DNA of 64,000 bases from positions 573,298-637,297 of the forward strand of contig DAKJ01000018.1 of assembly GCA_002496565.1 (NCBI GenBank). Reading direction: 5' to 3'. Shown piece after piece: positions 26,838 to 36,255 of the stretch. The notes below the pieces were generated by a model. The model did no database searches. It was not told the origin of the DNA and worked only from the letters and a program-made list of their open reading frames with translations. The stretch comes from Methanosarcina sp. UBA289. GTDB lineage: Archaea; Halobacteriota; Methanosarcinia; Methanosarcinales; Methanosarcinaceae. Numbering within the stretch: position 1 is the first letter of the stretch; every line of letters starts with the position of its first letter. Position numbers and translations under genes: made by a program.

Positions 26838-27983
26838 ACCTTTGGGGAACTAGAAAACAAGAACGATCTATACCACGATCCTTCGGGAAGGATTAAACTC
26901 TGGAAGGAAGAGAGTTTCCAGTATAGGACAATCGTGACCTAACATGCGAAAAGATTATATATAATAAAAAGGTCAACGGCCCTTGTCTTGAAGGGAAACT
27001 TCAGAGAAAGAGAAAAATTACCCTTTTCAGCCATTTGAAGAAACCGGAATCTAGATTAGCAGCAGAATTTTGAACAGTTACAAAGAAATCTGCTTAGGAA
27101 GAAAGTAAAGACAGAGACAGAATAAACTGTAAGGGAAATAGTTCGCCTCTGTTTAAAAAAAAGTTGAAAAACGGCAAAAAAATCGAGTATGAATGAACTT
27201 AAGGGCTATTAAAAGCTCTGAGATCCGGAAGTTCTCACGTCTTTCTCACAGGAAGAAAATAGGAAAATTTGTGGGAATAACTGAAAAGGACGTTAATTTC
27301 ACTTGTGTTCCCTAAAAAATGAACTTTAATCACTTCATTTTGCCTGTTTCAAATTTCCAATAAAAACAAATCTACTTGATAACCTCTGCACTTAAAATAA
27401 AAACCTCCATATCTTCACTCTCTGCAATCAAAAATCTCCTTAAAGGGGGAACAATCAACCAATAAATTTTGATCCCATTGTTTAAATTAATGAGGATTAA
27501 AAAAAACTTCTCTTTTATAAAATCACTTGCAGGGAAAATTGGGATGAGAATTATAAAATTATAGTAATTCAAAAATTAGCATAGGTGAAGGTATATGTAA
27601 TAAAATCTAAATGTGATTTGCAAGTGCATCCCGGAATAATAAAGGAAGTACACCTGTCAGAATTAACTGGAAAAAAAGATTCTTTTAGCCAGGAAACAGA
27701 AAAAATAGAAGAGCTTTGAACCTGGAAACTTAAAATCCCATTGAAAAGAGCTTGAAAAATGGGAGAAAAGGATTAAAGTCCAGTCTATTGAATGACCAGT
27801 ACACTACAAGGAAGTTATCCAAACCCCTCAATGAAAGGGATTCGATCTTGGAGGTTTCGAATTCCTTGACATTGTATTCAAAAAGTGTCCGGTAAAAAAC
27901 GCATAAAAACTTCAGGGAGATGTAACTTGCAGGGTCAACGATCTGAGCAATCCGAGATCCTATTACTAAATGGAGGTTAAAAT
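26838..27983 (+). promoter_or_regulatory. 1.1-kb leader/promoter region of mtaCB
   Basis: 1146 bases without a supported gene. Just after tbp are inverted repeats (GATCCTTCGGGAAGGATT, 26878-26895; CTGGAA...TTCCAG nearby) that may terminate tbp. A strong TATA box, TTATATATAAT (26955-26965), would give a leader of about 1 kb. A second, AATTATAAAATTATA (about 27549-27563), would give about 400 bases. TGGAGGTTAAA before mtaC is the ribosome site. Long untranslated leaders are established for Methanosarcina mtaCB operons; which box is used cannot be decided here. Confidence 0.5.
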
Positions 27984-28760
27984 ATGTTGGATTTGAAACT
28001 GGAAGACATCGATGGCATATTAGTACGCTACAACGTCGCCCTTGAAAAAGAAATGACCCCCGACGAAGCAGCAGAAGAGCTTTATCCCAAAGATGAACTC
28101 ATCTACACGGTTGCAAAAGCAATCTATGAAGGTGAAGAAGATGATGTGGTTGACGCACTCCAAGCCGCAATCGATGCAGGCAAGAAGCCAATCGACCTTA
28201 TCGATGATGCCCTGATGGTAGGAATGGGAGTTGTAACCCAACTCTACGACGATGGTATCATTTTCCTGCCAAACGTTATGATGTCCGCTGATGCGATGCT
28301 GGCAGGTATCGATTTTTGTAAGAGCCAGACCACCGAAGTTCCTGAGCCAAAGGGCAAGGTTGTATGCCATGTTGCAGAAGGTGACGTCCATGACATCGGA
28401 AAGAACATTGTTGCTGCCCTTCTGAGAGCAAACGGCTACGAGGTAATTGACCTTGGAAGAGATGTTCCTGTAGACGAAGTAATCGCTGCAGTTACAAAAG
28501 AGAAGCCGATGATGCTCACAGGTACTGCCCTCATGACAACCACCATGTATGCATTTAAGGAAGTTAATGACAAGCTCCTTGAAAAGGGAATAAAGATCCC
28601 ATTTGCATGTGGTGGCGGTGCTGTGAACCAGGACTTCGTGTCCCAGTATGAACTTGGAGTTTATGGTGAAGAAGCTGCAGATGCCCCCAAGATTGCTGAT
28701 GCAATTGTTGCAGGTACTACAGATATAACAGCATTAAGAGAGGAATTCCACAAACACTGA
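27984..28760 (+). CDS. mtaC: Methanol corrinoid protein MtaC
   Basis: 258 residues. N-terminal helical cap domain (about 1-120), then a Rossmann cobamide-binding domain with the cobalt-ligand motif DVHDIG; the histidine is residue 136, the same number as in characterised M. barkeri MtaC. The TxL element (TGTALMTTT) and glycine-rich loop (ACGGGAVN) that cradle the nucleotide tail are intact. It accepts the methyl group from methanol (via MtaB) and hands it to MtaA. The mtaB gene follows after 13 bases. Codon choice is clean, as expected for a highly expressed gene. Confidence 0.96.
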   Translation: MLDLKLEDIDGILVRYNVALEKEMTPDEAAEELYPKDELIYTVAKAIYEGEEDDVVDALQAAIDAGKKPIDLIDDALMVGMGVVTQLYDDGIIFLPNVMMSADAMLAGIDFCKSQTTEVPEPKGKVVCHVAEGDVHDIGKNIVAALLRANGYEVIDLGRDVPVDEVIAAVTKEKPMMLTGTALMTTTMYAFKEVNDKLLEKGIKIPFACGGGAVNQDFVSQYELGVYGEEAADAPKIADAIVAGTTDITALREEFHKH

Positions 28761-28773
28761 GGAGGGAGCAAAA

Positions 28774-30159
28774 ATGGTAAAAAAATACACTTCAATGGCT
28801 TACGCTAACGCAGATGAACTTATTTTCGGAAATTCAAAGTTCCCTGTAAAAGCAGGGCTTGGCCTTGAGATCGGTGGAGGTTACACATCCCCCGAAGTCA
28901 ACTATGCCCCAAGACCTGGAGCCGGCGCATCCAAAGAAAAGCTCATAAAAGAGTACGAGAGGATCACCACCGACATTATGTCAAGGATGGTTCAAATCGG
29001 AGCTCCCTCTGTTGTGCTTGAAACTGAACACGTTCAGCAGATGTCCAACAACCCTGAATGGGGAGGAGCTGTTGCACATGCCCAGAAGACCATTATGGAA
29101 GAGTATCATGATGAATATGGCATAAAATGTGCACTCCGCCACACGATTGGTGATATCCGTGAAGACCGTGACTACCTTCAGCTCAGAGGAGACAAGTACA
29201 GCACCTTTATGGAAGCTTTTGAAGAAGCTGCCAAGAATGGTGCCGACCTGCTTTCTGTTGAGAGCATGGGTGGTAAGGAAATCTTCGACTACTCTATCCT
29301 AAGAAACGACACTGCAGGTATTCTCTTCGGAATAGGTGTACTCGGTAGCATGGATATGGAAATGGTCTGGAAAGACATTTCAGACATTGCAAAGAAGACC
29401 GGAACTGTTTCTGCTGGTGACACTGACTGTGCACAGGCAAACACTGCAATGTTCATTGCAGGCGGCCTGCTTGACAAGAACCTTGCCCATACAACTGCAA
29501 TCGTTGCAAGGGCAATCTCTGCAGCAAGATCCCTCTGTGCATATGAAGCTGGTGCCATCGGCCCTGGAAAGGACTGCGGTTACGAGAACAGCATCATAAA
29601 GGCCATTGCAGGTGTTCCAATAACTCAGGAAGGTAAGACCTCAACCTGTGCCCACTCTGATCTGATGGGTAACCTGGTCATGCAATGCTGTGACCTCTGG
29701 TCAAATGAGTCTGTAGAGTACCACGGTGAATTCGGCGGTACAACTGTCCAGTGCTGGTCCGAAACTCTAGCATACGACTGTTCCATGATGAACGTTGCCC
29801 TTCAAACCGGAAAAGCAAAGGATCTCAGAGATATTCTTGTGCTCTCTGACAAATACAGGGACCCACAGGGCTATGTGCTCGCTTACGACAACGCCTACAA
29901 GATAGGACAGGCTATCGCAAAGGATGGAGAAAACAACTACCTCCGGGCAAAGAATGCAGCAATCGAATGTTGCAATATCGTCGAAGAAGGAGCCAGCTCC
30001 GGCAAGCTCAGACTTACAAGATTCGAAACAAATGCTCTTTCAAAGGTTAAAGCCGACCTTGAAGCCCTCACCGACGATGCTGACCAGTTCATGAGTGATA
30101 ACCTGACCAAGTTTAAACAAGAAGTTGCAGTTTTCAAACCAGAAAACTATGGGCTCTAA
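28774..30159 (+). CDS. mtaB: Methanol:corrinoid methyltransferase MtaB
   Basis: 461 residues, a zinc TIM-barrel enzyme that activates methanol and methylates Co(I) on MtaC. The three zinc ligands known from the M. barkeri structure (Glu164, Cys220, Cys269) are at E163 (SVESMGGKE), C219 (GDTDCAQANT) and C268 (GKDCGYENS); the numbering is one lower throughout. There is no in-frame amber codon, as expected for methanol (not methylamine) methyltransferases. GGAGGGA precedes the start. MtaB and MtaC form a stable 2:1-type complex in relatives. Confidence 0.96.
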   Translation: MVKKYTSMAYANADELIFGNSKFPVKAGLGLEIGGGYTSPEVNYAPRPGAGASKEKLIKEYERITTDIMSRMVQIGAPSVVLETEHVQQMSNNPEWGGAVAHAQKTIMEEYHDEYGIKCALRHTIGDIREDRDYLQLRGDKYSTFMEAFEEAAKNGADLLSVESMGGKEIFDYSILRNDTAGILFGIGVLGSMDMEMVWKDISDIAKKTGTVSAGDTDCAQANTAMFIAGGLLDKNLAHTTAIVARAISAARSLCAYEAGAIGPGKDCGYENSIIKAIAGVPITQEGKTSTCAHSDLMGNLVMQCCDLWSNESVEYHGEFGGTTVQCWSETLAYDCSMMNVALQTGKAKDLRDILVLSDKYRDPQGYVLAYDNAYKIGQAIAKDGENNYLRAKNAAIECCNIVEEGASSGKLRLTRFETNALSKVKADLEALTDDADQFMSDNLTKFKQEVAVFKPENYGL

Positions 30160-30188
30160 GCCCTAAACTTCTTTTTTTAATTTTTTTA
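30151..30188 (+). terminator. Terminator at the end of mtaB
   Basis: A short stem, GGGCT (30151-30155) with AGCCC (30159-30163), spans the stop codon and is followed by two runs of seven T's (30172-30187). Leaky termination would let the permease gene 25 bases on share the transcript. Confidence 0.55.
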
Positions 30189-30213
30189 GAAAAAACTGGC
30201 TTCAGGTGAAACC

Positions 30214-30798
30214 ATGAGCGAAAACGTAGGAACTGCTACCGTAATAGTTGACAAGACTGCAAATGCTGCCCCCCTTGGTTTTACCGGCCTGGGCCTTGCA
30301 GCAGTCCTGTTGAGTCTTAGCTACATAGGGGTATACCCTGTAGAGTCAATGATCGTTTCCATGGCAATATTTCTGGGTGGGTTCGCCCAGGTGTTTGCAG
30401 GAATTATGTCCTGGAAAAAAGGAGATATTTTTGCAGGGACTGCATTCTCCGCTTTCGGCCTTTTCTGGTTCTCACTGGCAGGATTGCTTGTTATGCCTGC
30501 AATCGGCTGGGCTGAGGCTTCGTCCGGAACTGCTATGGCCGCGTATCTCTTTATCTGGGGTGTTTATACCTTTGTTATGCTGATCGTTACTATGAGTATC
30601 GGAGTCCGTGCCCTCCAGTTTGTATTTGTTACATTATTTTTGTTATTTATGTTGCTTGCTGTTGTAAACGCAACCGGCAGTACAGGGTTGCTTGTAATAG
30701 CTGGCTATGTAGGACTTGTTATGGGCCTTGGAGCTCTTTATACAGCTCTTGGCATGGTAATGAATGAAATCCACGGAAAAACCGTAATCCCACTCTAA
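30214..30798 (+). CDS. GPR1/FUN34/SatP-family acetate-type permease
   Basis: 194 residues, six membrane helices, and the family signature near the N-terminus (NAAPLGFTGLGLAAVLLSL; usual form NPAPLGL). The family moves acetate or succinate with protons. AGGTGA precedes the ATG. It follows mtaB with only a T-rich spacer, so expression is probably tied to methanol growth. Why a methanol operon would carry an acetate-type channel is unclear; substrate or ion could differ. Length is normal for the family. Confidence 0.88.
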   Translation: MSENVGTATVIVDKTANAAPLGFTGLGLAAVLLSLSYIGVYPVESMIVSMAIFLGGFAQVFAGIMSWKKGDIFAGTAFSAFGLFWFSLAGLLVMPAIGWAEASSGTAMAAYLFIWGVYTFVMLIVTMSIGVRALQFVFVTLFLLFMLLAVVNATGSTGLLVIAGYVGLVMGLGALYTALGMVMNEIHGKTVIPL

Positions 30799-30940
30799 TA
30801 GTAAACAATCAGAGTAAAAAAATCAGCATTTACTGAGTAAAACCCTCAGACACCTGAGGAAAAAACCTGTACCAACCTCAATATATAGGAAATCCTGAAA
30901 TTGCAGGAAAAACAGAAAAACAGCTAAAAGCGGTTCTTCA

Positions 30941-30971
30941 GGTAAGCACAGGTCTTAAGCCTGTGCTTGCC
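30941..30971 (+). promoter_or_regulatory. Strong GC-rich hairpin downstream of the permease
   Basis: GGTAAGCACAGG (30941-30952) pairs with CCTGTGCTTGCC (30960-30971) around a 7-base loop, with one G-T pair. No T-run follows, so it may be an RNA-stabilising 3' end or part of a small RNA rather than a simple terminator. Confidence 0.55.
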
Positions 30972-31095
30972 AATCCTCCCAATCAATCTTCCCAATATTA
31001 TTGCATGAATGGCTAAATTCTGTATTGTGACCGCGTTAGAAAGATACAGGCATCCGAGGGCCTGTTCAATTTTTAGAAATAATATTTGTTTTAAC

Positions 31096-31127
31096 CAAGC
31101 CTTTTTAAAAAAAGGCTTGAGCGAAAA
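31096..31127. repeat. 32-base hairpin repeat, copy 1
   Basis: CAAGCCTTTTTAAAAAAAGG continuing CTTGAGCGAAAA. Internally self-complementary (AAGCCTTTTT/AAAAAGGCTT). An identical copy lies 37 bases on. Confidence 0.9.
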
Positions 31128-31164
31128 CTATTGCTAAATCTAAAACGTCATGACGACGTGATTA

Positions 31165-31196
31165 CAAGCCTTTTTAAAAAAAGGCTTGAGCGAAAA
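31165..31196. repeat. 32-base hairpin repeat, copy 2
   Basis: Identical to the copy at 31096-31127. The pair flanks a perfect palindrome and lies just upstream of the truncated cation-exporter gene. Two copies only; not a CRISPR array. Confidence 0.9.
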
Positions 31197-31257
31197 TCCC
31201 TACTGATCGAGACCCGCTCGAAAGAAGATTGGAATATTAATTAACGGTGAACTTCGA

Positions 31258-31590
31258 ATGCAAGCGGATAAAAAGCTTGACGAAACCCACAACAAAACCC
31301 GCAATAGATCTTATACAGGACTTGCTTTGAGTTTGATACTGACACTTTTCAAGCTGCTAGCCGGGATTTTGGGAAACAGTACTTTGCTTCTTGCCGATGG
31401 AGTTCGTTCCTTCTCCGAATTCATCAGTGAGTGTATAAAACTCCTGGATTTTTCAATTGGAAGCAAACCGAGGGATGAAAGTCACAACTATGGACATGGA
31501 AAAATCATAACTCTCTGTATGGGAGCAGGGGCTTTTATTCTGCTTTTTGCAAGTTTTCATACCGTTTTCCTAAGTATACATATGTATTGA
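31258..31590 (+). pseudogene. N-terminal fragment of a cation diffusion facilitator
   Basis: 110 residues matching the first third of CDF metal exporters: helix 1-2 (YTGLALSLILTLFKLLAGIL, LLLADGVRSFSEFISE) and the conserved SHNYGHGKIITL. Usual length is about 300 residues. The frame ends at TGA after FHTVFLSIHMY, and I find no continuation in the next 390 bases in any frame. It lacks helices 4-6 and the cytoplasmic domain, so it is a deletion remnant. No ribosome site precedes the ATG. Confidence 0.75.
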
Positions 31591-32026
31591 TAAAATTGAG
31601 CCTGTTTTGGAAAAAAACAAAAATTTTGAAAGCAAAGGCAGGTTCTCTGATGAAAAGAAAAGGAAAAAGGCAAGTTTATTTTAACAAGATAAAAACGTAG
31701 AAAAAATAAAATAATATGGTAATAATGGTGTGAAAAAACCAATGTGAAAATCGAAAGCTCGGAAGACAGCAAACCCGCCACTATTAATTTTAGTAGATAT
31801 CCATTTAGCTACTACAAGATTTAACAAGTATCCAGGCTTTACGTATATAAGGTCTAAGTAGCCACCTGGATTCAGAGATATCTGAATCTTATCGCTTGCT
31901 AAAGAAAACTTAATTACCCGAATTTAAAAATGATCTGGATTAAAAGTAGTCTGGATTAAGAACGATTTCGATTAAAAAATGGGCTGGAAATCCAGGAAGT
32001 TATATAATTCCCAAAAGAGGTTGAAA
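31591..32026 (+). promoter_or_regulatory. Spacer with promoter for the hydantoinase-like genes
   Basis: 436 bases. I see no gene remnant I can name. A TATA box, GTATATAAG (31843-31851), predicts a leader of about 150 bases. AGAGG at 32016-32020 is the ribosome site for ATG 32027. Confidence 0.45.
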
Positions 32027-34039
32027 ATGCACTTCAGTCTTGGAATCGATGCTGGAGGCACTTATACTGATGCCGTTATCATAAGAGATTCGGACGGATC
32101 CGTGATAGAATCCAGTAAAGCGCTGACTACCTACCCCGATCCCCTTCCCGGAATGAAAAACGCTATTGATGCGCTGAGTCCGGAGTATCTTAAAGATATT
32201 AAACTGGTATCCGTATCTACAACACTGTCAACGAATACCATCCTAGAAAGTACCGGGTTTCCTGTAGGACTAATCATGGTAGGGGATTATGTGATACCTG
32301 AGAAACTTCCTACGGACTACTGGGTAACGGTCTCTGGCGGGCATAACAGTGATGGGGAAGAACTGAAGGCTCTTGGCCTCGATTCCGTAAAAGACTTTGC
32401 CCTTAAAGTAAAAGATAAAGTTTCGGCTTTTGCAGTTTCTTCATATTTCAGTAACCGCAACCCGGAACACGAGCTTGCTGTCAAAAAAACCGTAAAGGAA
32501 CTTACAGGGCACCCTGTGGTTTGCGGACACGAACTTTCCCAAGATCTTGGAGCCTATGAAAGGGCTATAACCGCATTCCTTAACGCCCAGCTAATTCCTA
32601 TTACTCACAAGTTTATCCAGGCAATAGCTGAAGAGTTCGAAATCCGAGGTATAAATGCGAACCTATTGATGCTGAAATGTGACGGATCAGTTGTGGGAAT
32701 AGAAGAGGCTCTGGAAAAACCCATTGAGACAATATTCTCAGGGCCTGCCGCAAGCCTTGTTGGGGCATCTCATCTTTCAGGACTGGACACATGTGCTATG
32801 ATCGATGTTGGCGGCACTAGTACAGATGTAGCTATGATGGAGAACGGTCTTCCTCAACTCAGCAATTCGGGTGCCGTTGTTGGAGGCTGGCAAACCCGCG
32901 TAAAAGCAATCCGTATGGAAACCTCTGCAACTGGAGGAGACAGCCATGTCTGGGTAAAAGGCGACCGAATATATATAGGCCCTCGGCGGGTAACTCCACT
33001 CTGCCGGGCTTCAGTCATATACCCAGGTTTCAGAGAAAAATTGAAACGGAACAAGGTCGCAAAAGGATATCTTTGCGAGAGCATCCAAGTAACAAAATTT
33101 TATGTTAGAACCGGCTTCAGGCCTATAGAATTGAAAGCAGGAGAGCGAGAAATCTACAGGCATATTGGAAAAGAGCCTGTTTCTTTTGGGGACCTGCTCA
33201 TAGCCCTGAAAAAACGTCCTTCTCCGTCAATGCTGGACTCATTAATCCAGAAAAGGTTAATCCAGGCAATTGGCTTTACTCCTACTGATGCCCTGCATGT
33301 GCTTGGAGAATATACCGAATGGGATGTAGAAGCTGCAACAATCGGAGCTTCCATGCTTGGTAGAATACTGAAGCAAAGCCCAGAGGCTTTTAGTGCGGAA
33401 GTAAAACGCAGGGTTGCGCGGAATATTGCCGAAGACCTTATTGCCTACCTTATAGAGGGAATGCCAAGAAACGAGATTGATAGGGTTCTTCTAGGAAGGA
33501 ACTTTACCCGTTTTAGAGTTGAAATTCCTGTGGTGCTTCTAGGAGGACCCGTTAAAGCATATATTGAGGATCTGAAAATCCTGATTAATGCTGATATTAT
33601 AGTTCCCGAGCACGCTGAGGTAGGCAACGCTGTCGGAGCCCTTGTTGGGAAAGGAATTAAAAGAGTAGAAATTCTTATAAAAACAAAAGTTATTCCCAAG
33701 TCTCTTGAAGGTGAGGCTGGGGATATAATAGATTATGAAGCTCACGAGAAGTGTACTGCAGAAGGCATCATGCAGTATGAAACAAAAAACGAGTTCATCG
33801 TCTTTTCTCCATCTGAAAGAAAGAAATTTGAGATTTATAGTGAAGCCGTTGAGTATGCAGAAAAGCTTGGAAGGCAACTCGTTATAGATTATATGGTGAA
33901 CGCAGGACTTCAAAAAGAGAACATAAAAATAGATGTAAGCCGTAGGCATCTGGCGCCAAGTGGTTGGACTGATGTGCCCTTGGAAACAAAACTTGTTTTC
34001 GTAGGAGTAGGGATCCCGAGAACTACGACGACAGCCTGA
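32027..34039 (+). CDS. Hydantoinase/oxoprolinase A-family (ASKHA) protein, copy 1
   Basis: 670 residues. N-terminal nucleotide-binding motif GIDAGGTYTDAVI, an STTLSTNTI motif, and the second phosphate loop MIDVGGTSTDVAMM, all typical of HyuA/oxoprolinase A proteins. The C-terminal 150 residues carry a separate domain (EVGNAVGALVGKGI). No HyuB partner gene lies nearby, so a true hydantoinase is doubtful. A tandem paralogue follows at 34193. ATG 32027 is chosen over the longer frame from 31979 because AGAGG precedes it and homology starts at MHFSLGIDAGG. Placement between mtaCB and two Msr-like regulators suggests a methanol-linked role. Confidence 0.82.
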   Translation: MHFSLGIDAGGTYTDAVIIRDSDGSVIESSKALTTYPDPLPGMKNAIDALSPEYLKDIKLVSVSTTLSTNTILESTGFPVGLIMVGDYVIPEKLPTDYWVTVSGGHNSDGEELKALGLDSVKDFALKVKDKVSAFAVSSYFSNRNPEHELAVKKTVKELTGHPVVCGHELSQDLGAYERAITAFLNAQLIPITHKFIQAIAEEFEIRGINANLLMLKCDGSVVGIEEALEKPIETIFSGPAASLVGASHLSGLDTCAMIDVGGTSTDVAMMENGLPQLSNSGAVVGGWQTRVKAIRMETSATGGDSHVWVKGDRIYIGPRRVTPLCRASVIYPGFREKLKRNKVAKGYLCESIQVTKFYVRTGFRPIELKAGEREIYRHIGKEPVSFGDLLIALKKRPSPSMLDSLIQKRLIQAIGFTPTDALHVLGEYTEWDVEAATIGASMLGRILKQSPEAFSAEVKRRVARNIAEDLIAYLIEGMPRNEIDRVLLGRNFTRFRVEIPVVLLGGPVKAYIEDLKILINADIIVPEHAEVGNAVGALVGKGIKRVEILIKTKVIPKSLEGEAGDIIDYEAHEKCTAEGIMQYETKNEFIVFSPSERKKFEIYSEAVEYAEKLGRQLVIDYMVNAGLQKENIKIDVSRRHLAPSGWTDVPLETKLVFVGVGIPRTTTTA

Positions 34040-34192
34040 GATGATAAAAATAATCAGGATATCAACAGCCGGATATTATAAACAAGGATATGCCTTGAGA
34101 AATAATTTTACGAATCCGGATAAAAAGGATGGTATACAGCTAAAAAAGGACATGAATTATGTATTATAAAGAAAAAATGGGGCTGTTTTTAC

Positions 34193-36118
34193 ATGCAATA
34201 TAGTCTGGGTATTGACGCAGGCGGAACCTACACCGATACTGTAATTTTAAGAGATTCGGACAGCCGGATACTTGATTCCAGTAAGGCAATTACTACCTAT
34301 CCGGACCTTATGATCGGAATTCGAAATGCAATTGATAAACTAAATCCGGAGTACCTCAGCAAAGTAAAACTAGTATCAGTTTCCACAACCCTGTCTACAA
34401 ATACGATTTTAGAAAAAACAGGATATCCTGTTGGCCTGATCCTAGTAGGAGATTATACAGTCCCAAGGGAACTCCCGGCAGATTACTGTATTACTGTAAG
34501 AGGAGGACATGATAGCAATGGAGATGAGCTTGAGCCTCTGGATCTTGCTGCCGTAGAACAGTTTGCAGTAAGCCTCAAAAAGAAAGTCTCTGCATTTGCT
34601 GTGTCTTCATACTTCAGCACAAGAAATCCGGAACATGAGCTTAAAGTAAAGGAGGTAATCCTTAAACTGACAGGGCATCCTGTGGTTTGTGGATATGAAC
34701 TTTCTCAGGAACTTGGAGCTTACGAGCGGGCATCCACAGCTGTCTTAAATGCCCAGCTAATTCCTATAACCTATCAGTTTATCCATTCCATCACAGCCGA
34801 AATAAAGGAAAGAAACCTTGATGCGAAAGTCCTTATGCTGAAGTGTGACGGCTCGGTTATAGATATAAAGGGTGCAAAACTGCGCCCCATTGAAACCATA
34901 TTCTCAGGCCCTGCTGCAAGTATTAAGGGAGCATCTCATCTCTCAGGACTGGACACATGTGCCGTAATTGATGTAGGAGGAACAAGTACAGATGTCTCCA
35001 TGATTAAAAATGGAGTCCCTGAACTTTGTGAGAAAGGAGCAGTTGTCGGAGGCTGGCAAACTCGCGTAAAAGCAATAAGAATGGAGACTTCGGCAAATGG
35101 GGGAGATAGCCATGTGTGGTTCAAGAAATGCGTCAGAATAGGTCCGAGGAGAGTTATGCCCCTTTGCGTTGCTGCTGTACAATACCCCAACTTTAAGGAA
35201 AAACTGGAAAAGAATCCCGTGCCCTTGAGAACCATGCTCAGTGAGCATATTCAGCCCACTAAATTTTTTATCAGGACTGGAGCAGAGCCTCTTAATCTCA
35301 CAGAAAGCGAGAAAAAATTACTTGATGTTATAAAAGACGAACCTCTTTCTATCCACGAAATATTAAATAAAATGAAGCGATTCCCTTCTCCAGCAGTCCT
35401 TGATTCACTGATTCAGCAGCGTGCAATCCAAGCTATAGGCTTCACACCAACTGATGCCCTTCATGTGCTAGGGGAATATAACGAATGGGATGTAGAAGCT
35501 TCAACAATCGGGGCCAAAAAGCTTTCGCGTTTTACTCAAATGGGAGTTCATGCTTTTTGCAGAAAAATAAAGCATCAAGTTGCAAAAAATATGGTTTATA
35601 TCCTGATGTCCTTTATCATGGAAGGCAAGGGCAAAGAAGGAATAAAGAAAATGCTGGAAGGAGAAATTCCTGTCCAGTACAAATTAAATATTCCTATAGT
35701 CTTGATAGGAGGTCCTGTAAAAGCTTACTATGAAGAGATCAAGGCCCTCATTGATGCAGAGATTATAGTTCCTGAACAGGCCCAGGTAGGAAATGCAGTT
35801 GGAGCCCTCGTAGGAAAAGGAATTAAAAGAATTGAGATAATTATCAGGCCGTCCTCAATGGAAAATCCAGACGAGAATTTTCTGGTATTTACTCCTACAG
35901 GAAGGAAAAAGTTTGAGCAATATGGAATGGCAGTAGAGTACTCCCATAAAACTGGTGAAGAATTTATTCTGAATTCAATGAAAGATTTTGGACTTCCGGA
36001 AGGCTCAATAAAAGTAAACACAAGTATGGAATACCTTTCTCCACCTGGCTGGAAACATACGCCAATGGAAACAAAAATCATTTTTGTAGGAACCTGTATC
36101 CCCGGTATTTTTAATTAA
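34193..36118 (+). CDS. Hydantoinase/oxoprolinase A-family (ASKHA) protein, copy 2
   Basis: 641 residues, collinear with copy 1 over its whole length (GIDAGGTYTDTVILRDSDS, SVSTTLSTNTILEKTGYPVG, VIDVGGTSTDVSM, EVGNAVGALVGKGIKR-type segment). It lacks an insertion of about 25 residues that copy 1 has near residue 570. Both keep the ATP-fold motifs, so both should bind nucleotide. I do not know the substrate. The 153-base spacer between them has no clear terminator, so they may be co-transcribed. Confidence 0.82.
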   Translation: MQYSLGIDAGGTYTDTVILRDSDSRILDSSKAITTYPDLMIGIRNAIDKLNPEYLSKVKLVSVSTTLSTNTILEKTGYPVGLILVGDYTVPRELPADYCITVRGGHDSNGDELEPLDLAAVEQFAVSLKKKVSAFAVSSYFSTRNPEHELKVKEVILKLTGHPVVCGYELSQELGAYERASTAVLNAQLIPITYQFIHSITAEIKERNLDAKVLMLKCDGSVIDIKGAKLRPIETIFSGPAASIKGASHLSGLDTCAVIDVGGTSTDVSMIKNGVPELCEKGAVVGGWQTRVKAIRMETSANGGDSHVWFKKCVRIGPRRVMPLCVAAVQYPNFKEKLEKNPVPLRTMLSEHIQPTKFFIRTGAEPLNLTESEKKLLDVIKDEPLSIHEILNKMKRFPSPAVLDSLIQQRAIQAIGFTPTDALHVLGEYNEWDVEASTIGAKKLSRFTQMGVHAFCRKIKHQVAKNMVYILMSFIMEGKGKEGIKKMLEGEIPVQYKLNIPIVLIGGPVKAYYEEIKALIDAEIIVPEQAQVGNAVGALVGKGIKRIEIIIRPSSMENPDENFLVFTPTGRKKFEQYGMAVEYSHKTGEEFILNSMKDFGLPEGSIKVNTSMEYLSPPGWKHTPMETKIIFVGTCIPGIFN

Positions 36119-36255
36119 TTAAAAATAATATTGTTTACAATAAAGTTAATTAAAAAAGCCGAAAAAATGCTCAATATAGAGATGAACAGCCAATGAGCCA
36201 GCCTGTCGGAAAGGAGGACCGGCTAAAGCTACTGAATAACAGGAAGTAAAAGAAA

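Larger units (their letters stand above)
30799..31257. other. Intergenic region with hairpins and repeats
   Basis: 459 bases without a gene. It holds the strong hairpin at 30941, two copies of a 32-base hairpin element (31096 and 31165) and the 10-base palindrome CGTCATGACG (31146-31155) between them. Confidence 0.6.

Noticed and set aside
27372..27572. 66-residue frame in the mtaCB leader (minus)
   Set aside because: No ribosome site and hydrophobic low-complexity content; the region is better explained as leader.
28774..30159. mtaB as a pyrrolysine-containing methylamine methyltransferase
   Set aside because: No in-frame TAG; zinc ligands match the methanol enzyme.
31096..31196. Possible CRISPR array
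   Set aside because: Only two copies, with self-complementary A/T core and no further spacing pattern; no cas genes in the window.
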